Source: Oscillatoria nigro-viridis PCC 7112
GTDB lineage: Bacteria; Cyanobacteriota; Cyanobacteriia; Cyanobacteriales; Microcoleaceae
DNA length: 64,000 nucleotides
Assembly (NCBI RefSeq): GCF_000317475.1
Contig: NC_019729.1
Coordinates: 3,796,501 to 3,860,500 of the forward strand
Reading direction: 5' to 3'
Part shown: positions 58,959 to 64,000 of the stretch, one piece after another
How the letters are laid out: each line of letters starts with the position of its first letter
Position numbering within the stretch: the first letter of the stretch is position 1
Position numbers and translations under genes: made by a program
The notes under the pieces: generated by a model
Databases searched by the model: none
What the model saw: only the letters and a program-made list of their open reading frames with translations
What the model was told of the DNA's origin: nothing

Positions 58959-59936
58959 TTAAGCTTTGGTAGCAAAAGCTTTCATTGCCAAGTCTTGCGC
59001 TTGCTTCATAGTCGCTTGCAATTGCGCGGAAATTTCCGCAATTTGTTCGGTTTGTCGCTCAATAGTCTGCTGTAAAGATTGCACTTTCAATTCATATCCT
59101 TGCTTAGTGCTTTCCCATTCTTTATCCACTAAATCTGCCTTGACTTTAGCTTCGCGGGAAACTTCTTGAATTGCTTCTTCTTTGGCTTTGACATAAGCCT
59201 GTTTGAGTTCTTCTTCAAAGCCGGCGGCTTTTCTTTGATTCTCTTCAAACTCGGCTTGATTGTCGCTGAGGATTTTTTCCCGTTCTACCCAATTTTTTTC
59301 TTTTTCGCGGGTAGATTCTTGCAAATGCCGTTCTAGTTTGCGCTTCGTTTCTTCGTATTCGTCGGTTTCGATTTTGCGGGTGCGCTGTAATTCGTATTGG
59401 TAATCGGCTGTTTCTTCCTGACGCTTTTTAGTTGTGAGGGCAGTCTCTTCTTGAACTGCTGCATCAAATTCTTGCTGTTCTTTTTCCCAAACCTTGCGTT
59501 TTTGGGTCGTGTCTTTTTCGAGAATTTCGCGCTGGTTGGCGGCGTTTTGTTCGAGCAGGGTCAATTTTTCTCGGTGCTCTTGAGTTAAAATGTGGAGGGC
59601 GTCTGCTACAACTCTGATTTGCTGCAACTCTTGCAATTGTGCCGCTTCAATTTCGATCGCGCGTTTTAATTCGTCTAATTTGGAAGATTCCGCCTTCAGT
59701 TTTTCCGAAAGTCCGCTGATGGTGCTGCCGAAATCTAATTGCAAGTCAGCCAAGCCTTTGACGATGCTGTCAATTGTGTAGGTGGAAGCGACTTCGAGGA
59801 GTTGTTTGTTTTTGGCTTTTTCGGCTGACTGTTCTTTGGTTTCGACTTTGGATTCGATCTTTTTTTTGTCTGCTAAAATCTGCTGAAAGTTTTGCAAAAT
59901 TTGGGCTTTGCTATCCTTGGCAGTTGCTATTGTCAT
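58959..59936 (-). CDS. Coiled-coil protein, paralogue 1 of the cluster
   Basis: 325 residues from the ATG at 59936, which has a fine AGGAGAAG site; the open frame upstream overlaps the preceding gene and is spurious. It shares with its neighbour the start K-A-[EQ]-I-L, the segment LDFGSTISGLSEKLKAESSKLDELKRAIEIEAAQLQEL and the C-terminal (K)Q(A/V)QDLA(M/V)KA. Long Glu-rich coiled coil with many R-K-x-E-K-E-Q repeats. Most likely a structural or scaffold protein, perhaps forming hetero-oligomers with the paralogue. Confidence 0.72.
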   Translation of the reverse strand: MTIATAKDSKAQILQNFQQILADKKKIESKVETKEQSAEKAKNKQLLEVASTYTIDSIVKGLADLQLDFGSTISGLSEKLKAESSKLDELKRAIEIEAAQLQELQQIRVVADALHILTQEHREKLTLLEQNAANQREILEKDTTQKRKVWEKEQQEFDAAVQEETALTTKKRQEETADYQYELQRTRKIETDEYEETKRKLERHLQESTREKEKNWVEREKILSDNQAEFEENQRKAAGFEEELKQAYVKAKEEAIQEVSREAKVKADLVDKEWESTKQGYELKVQSLQQTIERQTEQIAEISAQLQATMKQAQDLAMKAFATKA

Positions 59937-59992
59937 AATGTTTGCTTCTCCTGATTCTATTTTTTCGACACTTGTGACTGAAACGTTTTCAG

Positions 59993-60361
59993 TTATTCTA
60001 AGTTGCGGAGTTGGCTGAGAATGGCTCGGTATTTTCTGGCTGCGTCGGGTTTTTCTTCGGGATTGGCGCTGGCTAGAGTTCTGAGAATTTTCCAGCAGCG
60101 ATCGCACCGATTTCCTTCCAAGCAACCGCACTCATCAATTATACTCAAAAGTGTACCTTTTAGCAATTGATTTTCGGCTAACAAAGCTCGGTAATTCCGC
60201 TGGACGGATTCGGCAACTAAATTCATGTGTTGGAAGTCTTCGCTGAGACTTTCGATGTCGTTAACTGCGTCCGCCCGAATTTTGTCTAGCAGCTCAAGAT
60301 TCTCTTTCAAACGGCTTTCTTGCAGGTTTGGTTTGGTTTTCAGCTTGGTTAATTTCTTCAT
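59993..60361 (-). CDS. Small helical protein with a cysteine cluster
   Basis: 122 residues. A basic N-terminus and helix (LELLDKIRADAVNDIESLSEDFQHMNLVAESVQRNYRALLAENQLLKG) precede CGCLEGNRCDRCWKIL, a C-x-C-x6-C-x2-C set that could bind zinc or an Fe-S cluster. It lies 56 bp before paralogue 1 and 59 bp after the 234-residue gene, all on one strand. Not recognised. Confidence 0.65.
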   Translation of the reverse strand: MKKLTKLKTKPNLQESRLKENLELLDKIRADAVNDIESLSEDFQHMNLVAESVQRNYRALLAENQLLKGTLLSIIDECGCLEGNRCDRCWKILRTLASANPEEKPDAARKYRAILSQLRNLE

Positions 60362-60420
60362 TGCAGTCTGTGGTAACAGTTATGGTAAAGGCGCGATTTA
60401 ATCGCGCCTTTACAACAAAC

Positions 60421-61125
60421 TTAGAACAAGTCAGCAGTTAATTGTTCTTCGGCTGGCGGTAGCGACATACCGCCGTTGGAATGCAAAGCAATAGCATCGC
60501 TTTCACCGCTAGCATGAGCAGCCATCAAGCAGGCAATTTGCTGCGCTGGGAGGTTATCTAAACACACCATAGCTTTTGTTCCTTCTAAGTCAATCATCCG
60601 CGATTGATTGCTAGAATCTGACAAAACTGCTGCGGCTTGGTCGATAACCGCCCAATCTTTCCGCTCGTTCCAAGACCATTTTAAGCTGTAGTAGTTGATC
60701 GGTTTTACTACTCCGCTGTCGTCAGGTTTCTGACCGGAATGTTTGACAAATTCGGGAATAAAAATTCCAGTTGCAGGCTCTACGCCGCGAGATTGAACTG
60801 ATGCTACCAATCGGTTAAAATCGTTCAAGCTGCGGTTTTTGATGTATGTTACCATGACAACTCCTTGCGGCAGTTCGCCACTTTCTGCGACAAACCACAG
60901 TTGGCCCCACAGTGTGTGGGAAGTTTGACCGAGGGAACCGAAGAATTTGGAGAATTTGAGGATTGTCATGGAACACTTGGAACCGTAGTCGGTATCGCCG
61001 ATCGCCCACTGGCCGCTTTGGCAATTGTTACGTACTGCGATCGGGATTTCTGGTACTAGCAAAGCATTGCTCGGTTTGGCACCAAATACTGAAAATGTAG
61101 GTCTTTCTTGTGTTTTAGTAGTCAT
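60421..61125 (-). CDS. Hypothetical 234-residue protein of the cluster
   Basis: 234 residues. A beta-rich central part (SMTILKFSKFFGSLGQTSHTLWGQLWFVAESGELPQGVVMVTYIKNRSLNDFNRLVASVQSRGVEPATGIFIPEFVKHSG) precedes YYSLKWSWNERKDW and an acidic tail (PPAEEQLTADLF). The acidic, Phe-ending tail recalls single-strand DNA-binding proteins that recruit partners by their C-terminus, but this is only a resemblance. No TM segment or catalytic motif. Confidence 0.62.
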   Translation of the reverse strand: MTTKTQERPTFSVFGAKPSNALLVPEIPIAVRNNCQSGQWAIGDTDYGSKCSMTILKFSKFFGSLGQTSHTLWGQLWFVAESGELPQGVVMVTYIKNRSLNDFNRLVASVQSRGVEPATGIFIPEFVKHSGQKPDDSGVVKPINYYSLKWSWNERKDWAVIDQAAAVLSDSSNQSRMIDLEGTKAMVCLDNLPAQQIACLMAAHASGESDAIALHSNGGMSLPPAEEQLTADLF

Positions 61126-61217
61126 TGTTCGTTTTTCCTTAGTTCTTTATTGCTTTACCGGGAATTGGTAATTGGTAATCCGTTAAATCTCGTACATTGC
61201 TGGTGGCCGAACTTCGA

Positions 61218-61484
61218 TTACCTAATGAGATGTGTTGTCGCTTTTGGTTCTGGATAGGTGTACTCAAGCATCGCCTCTTGTTGAGCTTTGATAATCCGCA
61301 GCGCGGCGAGCAAATGCTCTAATGTTTCTAGGTGCGCTGGGGTGAAGTGGATGCTGAAGCCTTCGCCATCCCGCGCGTAGCCGGGACAAACCAGTGAGGC
61401 TGAGCTTTGTTCTTCGTGGGTGGCGATGTATAGCCAGTCATCGTCTTCGAGCTTGTAATGCGTGTCTGTCCAGGTTCTCAGCAT
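61218..61484 (-). CDS. Small acidic protein, first gene of the cluster
   Basis: 88 residues from the ATG at 61484, which has GGAGGAG 10 bases upstream. MLRTWTDTHYKLEDDDWLYIATHEEQ then FSIHFTPAHLETLEHLLAALRIIKAQQEAM. It looks like a compact alpha/beta protein. Not recognised. First gene of the minus-strand unit, facing the XRE gene across a 254-bp regulatory gap. Confidence 0.6.
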   Translation of the reverse strand: MLRTWTDTHYKLEDDDWLYIATHEEQSSASLVCPGYARDGEGFSIHFTPAHLETLEHLLAALRIIKAQQEAMLEYTYPEPKATTHLIR

Positions 61485-61560
61485 TTGCGATCTGCTCCTC
61501 CTTATTTGCTGCGTACAAGCGTTTTGACGCCCAGCGCTTCTCACTCCTCTGAAGTTGACG

Positions 61561-61716
61561 ACGCTATATGTAGCGTGTGAGCTAGGCTAATTTGCACCCT
61601 TAACCCTACCAGTCAGGGTTAAATGGTTGATTAAACCGTCAACTAACTTCATGGTAGCGCGGGTTGATTTTCCCGTCAAGTATTTTGTTGAACTTTTCAT
61701 CAAAACAGGCTAGAAT
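61561..61716. promoter_or_regulatory. Divergent control region with repeated operator-like sequences and sigma-70 promoter
   Basis: Palindrome ACGCTA-TATG-TAGCGT at 61561-61576; palindrome TTAACCCT-N7-AGGGTTAA at 61600-61622; two direct repeats GGTTGATT-N3-CCGTCAA-[CG]-TA at 61625-61645 and 61662-61682 (17 of 21 identical, 37 bp apart). TTGAAC (61688-61693), 17 bases, TAGAAT (61711-61716) makes a good promoter for the XRE gene, and the second repeat ends just before the -35. This suggests autorepression by the XRE protein and control of the divergent cluster. Confidence 0.65.
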
Positions 61717-61738
61717 GCTTGTCAGGAGGCAAAAAACC

Positions 61739-62062
61739 GTGGAACAAACATTTGGAAGACTGATCCGTCAAGCTCGCAAGGACAAAGCTTACTCACAACG
61801 TGAGCTAGCAGCTATGCTAAGTGTGGACTTTACTTATTTGTCGAAATTGGAGAACGATCGAGCCGATTATGCGCCAAAAGAGGAGGTAATCCGAGCATTA
61901 GCGCGAAATCTAGACATAAACGAAGAGGAATTGATTTTCCTGGCGGGGAGGCTGCCGCAGCAGTACGAAGCGCTGCTGAAGCAGAATCCGAAGGAAATGC
62001 AGGCTCTTTTCCGCCGGATGCAAGAAAATCCAGATTGGCTCAAACAGTCTTTTGAAGCGTAA
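61739..62062 (+). CDS. XRE-family helix-turn-helix repressor
   Basis: 107 residues from the GTG at 61739, chosen because AGGAGG lies 9 bases upstream; an ATG at 61714 lies inside the -10 box. FGRLIRQARKDKAYSQRELAAMLSVDFTYLSKLENDRADYAPKEEVIRALARNLDINEEELIFLAG is a complete XRE HTH with recognition helix near SVDFTYLSKLE. The C-terminus is a short helix. It precedes the ImmA/IrrE-like protease by 15 bp, the usual repressor/anti-repressor layout of ICEBs1- and phage-type ImmR/ImmA pairs. Confidence 0.88.
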   Translation: MEQTFGRLIRQARKDKAYSQRELAAMLSVDFTYLSKLENDRADYAPKEEVIRALARNLDINEEELIFLAGRLPQQYEALLKQNPKEMQALFRRMQENPDWLKQSFEA

Positions 62063-62077
62063 GAGAGGCCCCTCATA

Positions 62078-62767
62078 GTGAGTATTTTTAAACCGTATTG
62101 CTTCTATCCCAAAGAAACGATCGAGCGTTTGGCAAATGACATCTTGATGCAGATGCAGAAAACGCAAAATTTTGCTCCGAGATGGCCTTTTGATGCGACA
62201 ACGGTTGCTGATTTTCTGGATTTGGGCGTAGTTTGGGAGTGCATTGAGCCGGATGAAGAAGGTGCGATCGCGGCGAGGATTTTGCCGCAGCAGCGGTTAA
62301 TCGAAATCAACGAACAGATTCTCGAAAAACCCCCAGGCTTCATCGAATCGACGATCGCCCACGAAATCGGCCACTGGGTGCTGCACGTCAATCAAGACGA
62401 AGCAGACGGCACTGTCGAACAGTTGGAATTAAACTTGGGCGATCGAGGAAAAACCGCCCAGGATGTCGAGGAACCGTTTGTTTGTCGGGGTGCGAGTGCG
62501 GATAATAAGGTTTTGTCGATCGAATGGCAAGCTCAATATTTTGCAAGCTGTTTGTTGATGCCTCGGTGTATTTTGGAGGAAAAAAGACAGGGACGCGATT
62601 TAACTAAGTGGTCGCATTTATACAAAATGAGAGATGAATTGGGAGTGAGCATTTCCAATTTGACAAACCGCTTGCAAGAATTCGATTGGATTTACATTCC
62701 CAAGGGAACGCGCGAGATTTATGCCGGGAAAGATGCGGCAAACGGACAGCAGCGGTTGTTTGGATAG
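62078..62767 (+). CDS. ImmA/IrrE-family metallopeptidase
   Basis: 229 residues from a GTG. Zinc motif HEIGH at 95-99 in STIAHEIGHWVLHVNQDEAD, with the downstream family stretch EWQAQYFASCLLMPRCIL holding the third ligand Glu. ImmA-type enzymes cleave the linked XRE repressor on a damage or stress signal. The QEFDWIYIPKGTREI C-terminus is longer than in ImmA. It is cotranscribed with the XRE gene. Confidence 0.88.
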   Translation: MSIFKPYCFYPKETIERLANDILMQMQKTQNFAPRWPFDATTVADFLDLGVVWECIEPDEEGAIAARILPQQRLIEINEQILEKPPGFIESTIAHEIGHWVLHVNQDEADGTVEQLELNLGDRGKTAQDVEEPFVCRGASADNKVLSIEWQAQYFASCLLMPRCILEEKRQGRDLTKWSHLYKMRDELGVSISNLTNRLQEFDWIYIPKGTREIYAGKDAANGQQRLFG

Positions 62768-62847
62768 AATTTGATTTAATTTGAGGTTTGAGAGAGATTC
62801 TCGAATCTCAACTTTTTCAGATAACTTTGAAAGAATGAGGTTGCAAA

Positions 62848-63201
62848 ATGGAAACAAAACGAGTAGCAGACCTGACAGTTGAAGAACTGCAAGCGATAAT
62901 TCTCGAAACCAAACGACTATCAGACTTGACCGTTGGAGAATTGAAAGCGGTAATTGCGGAAGCGATCGATATGCGGTTAAGCCAATGGATAAATCCTTTC
63001 AATAGCAATACCTTGCCCCTAGTTCCGCAAAGGACGAAGGAAGAACAAATGCAGAGGAATTTAGCAGCAATAGAGTGGTTGCAAAAGTGGCGAGAAGAAG
63101 GAGACGCCGAGGAACAAACAGAGACATTTGAATATTTGCAAAAAGTATTAGACGAAGACAGGCTTTCGTCGAACCGACCGTTATTTGTGCAACAAAAATG
63201 A
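62848..63201 (+). CDS. Antitoxin-like protein with N-terminal duplication
   Basis: 117 residues. ADLTVEELQAIILETKRLSDLTVGELKAVIAEAID shows an internally repeated (D-L-T-V-x-E-L-x-A-x-I) unit typical of small antitoxins. The C-terminal half is charged helix. Its TGA overlaps the ATG of the PIN gene by 4 bp, supporting a toxin-antitoxin pair. Confidence 0.7.
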   Translation: METKRVADLTVEELQAIILETKRLSDLTVGELKAVIAEAIDMRLSQWINPFNSNTLPLVPQRTKEEQMQRNLAAIEWLQKWREEGDAEEQTETFEYLQKVLDEDRLSSNRPLFVQQK

Positions 63202-63647
63202 TAGTTTTATTGGATTCGGTGCCTCTGGGAATATTAACAAATCCCAAGGGGTCGCCTGTGACGGTAGAGTGCCAACTTTGGGTAGAATCTTTGCTATTTA
63301 AAGGCTACAGGATGATTTTACCTGAAATAGCAGATTATGAAGTGCGGCGCGAGTGATTGCGGGCAAATAAGTTGGCAGGTATCAAACGCCTTAACGAATG
63401 CAAATCTCGCTGGCTGGAATACTTGCCGATAACAACGCCAGTAATTCTCAAAGCGGCCGAGTTGTGGGCGGCATCGCGTCAGGCAGGAATGCCAACAGCA
63501 GATCCCAAAGAACTTGATGCAGATGTGATTTTAGCAGCTCAAGCTTTGCTGCTTCGTGGCGGTGGAGAAGCGGTTGTTATTGCTACAACAAATGTGGGGC
63601 ATTTGTCTAGAGTTGTGGATGCTCGTCACTGGCTAGATATTGACTGA
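63198..63647 (+). pseudogene. PIN toxin gene interrupted by an in-frame TGA
   Basis: Codons 1-52 read MIVLLDSVPLGILTNPKGS..., GYRMILPEIADYEVRRE; codon 53 is TGA (63354-63356); the same frame goes on LRANKLAGIKRLNECKSRWLEYL, LPITTPVILKAAELW, AADPKELDADVILAAQ-type C-terminus and ATTNVGHLSRVV to a TGA at 63645-63647. The full-length frame is 149 residues and looks like a whole PIN domain of the LLDSxPLGxxTNP subgroup. One substitution makes the break. The antitoxin upstream is intact. Confidence 0.85.
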
Positions 63648-63689
63648 GCGTACAGAAAAAATTAAAAGTCACAAGTTAAATTACATCTT

Positions 63690-64000
63690 ATGCTAACCAA
63701 TATTGAAATCCTGCTGGCAGCTTGTGAGGAATTAAATATCCCTTACGAAATCCTGCATCATTCCCAAAACTTGATTAGACTCAAACAGGGGGGCAAAGAA
63801 TATTATTTTGTCAATTACAGGACGCCATTTAACAGCGCGTCAGTAGCCGAAATTTTTAAAGACAAAGAATATACTTATCAACTATTAAACGGCAATATAA
63901 ATACTCCCCGAACTCTCGGTTTTGTCTCGCCTCACTGCGAGGAGAAGTATAAAAAGTATTTAAATTTCCCTGAGATTGAATCAATAGTTTTAGAAGTAAA
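63690..64000 (+). CDS. N-terminal part of a possible ATP-grasp protein (runs off the window)
   Basis: 103 codons to the edge: MLTNIEILLAACEELNIPYE, then NLIRLKQGGKEYYFVNYRTPFNSASVAEIFKDKEYTYQLL, NTPRTLGFVSP. The FxxDKxYTxxLL...PxT pattern is like the start of the ATP-grasp domain in RimK- or cyanophycin-synthetase-type ligases, where a short pre-domain precedes. Only the first part is visible, so the call is tentative. Confidence 0.5.
   Translation, partial: MLTNIEILLAACEELNIPYEILHHSQNLIRLKQGGKEYYFVNYRTPFNSASVAEIFKDKEYTYQLLNGNINTPRTLGFVSPHCEEKYKKYLNFPEIESIVLEV

Noticed and set aside
59937..60131. 65-codon N-terminal extension of coiled-coil paralogue 1
   Set aside because: It overlaps the preceding gene out of frame; the ATG at 59936 has an AGGAGAAG site and matches the paralogue's start.
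1..64000. tRNA genes
   Set aside because: No T-arm GGTTCGAATCC-type sequence with a matching acceptor stem was found by eye; a tRNAscan run would be decisive.

Overview
The window reads as chromosomal DNA of a filamentous, Oscillatoriales-type cyanobacterium (Microcoleus/Oscillatoria/Phormidium-like; the genus is inferred). The evidence is a complete apcA-apcB-apcC phycobilisome core operon, cytochrome c6, Ycf35, the sufBCDS/sufR locus in cyanobacterial arrangement, the two-domain cyanobacterial ThiE, very frequent HIP1-type GCGATCGC/GATCG sites, and many short palindromic or tandem repeats between genes.

Layout. 1-5 kb: the N-terminal part of an SdrD-B repeat surface protein, a secreted peptidoglycan-binding protein and a secreted beta-helix protein. 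5-7.4 kb: housekeeping (thiE, thiS, rpmA, rplU). 7.6-10.6 kb: a large NACHT NTPase with a pentapeptide-repeat tail, a candidate STAND-type immune protein. 10.6-17.2 kb: a GST remnant, a PNPOx-like protein, DUF3122, petJ, glpK, a DUF99 protein, a 67-bp tandem repeat array and a membrane protein. 18-24 kb: apcABC, an EamA-type transporter, ftsW, a Crp/Fnr regulator and hslO. 24-33.7 kb: a TM plus helical-repeat protein, a Thg1-like/polynucleotide-kinase/TspO gene string, YkvA/TerB-like, SDR, Uma2 and methyltransferase genes. 33.9-40.1 kb: sufS, sufD, sufC and sufB, divergent from sufR with two SufR-type operators between. 40.8 kb: a solitary 5S rRNA gene with its own promoter and terminator.

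41-47 kb is accessory: two PIN toxin modules, an orphan antitoxin remnant, and an unusual pair made of a DUF697-type GTPase and an 802-residue protein with a Tat-like signal, a long Gly/Ala hydrophobic core and C-terminal repeats. 47-54.5 kb: nadC, a C39-like peptidase, a ~120-bp tandem array, an M16 peptidase, a RusA-like nuclease overlapping a degenerate-REase/HEPN gene, an ABC permease, and a gene graveyard (phosphomannomutase and DUF1348 remnants). 54.5-57.4 kb: a methyltransferase, DUF2997-ycf35-ferredoxin, and a YiaA/B protein. 57.7-62.8 kb: an uncharacterised five-gene cluster with two paralogous coiled-coil proteins, divergent from an XRE repressor/ImmA-IrrE protease pair with repeated operator-like sequences between. 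62.8-64 kb: an antitoxin with a PIN toxin broken by an in-frame TGA, and the start of a possible ATP-grasp gene.

Best candidates for an undescribed system: (i) the coiled-coil cluster under XRE/ImmA control, (ii) the GTPase plus Tat-signal repeat protein pair, (iii) the RusA plus REase/HEPN pair. All functional statements rest on reading motifs in the translated sequence; no database search was run.
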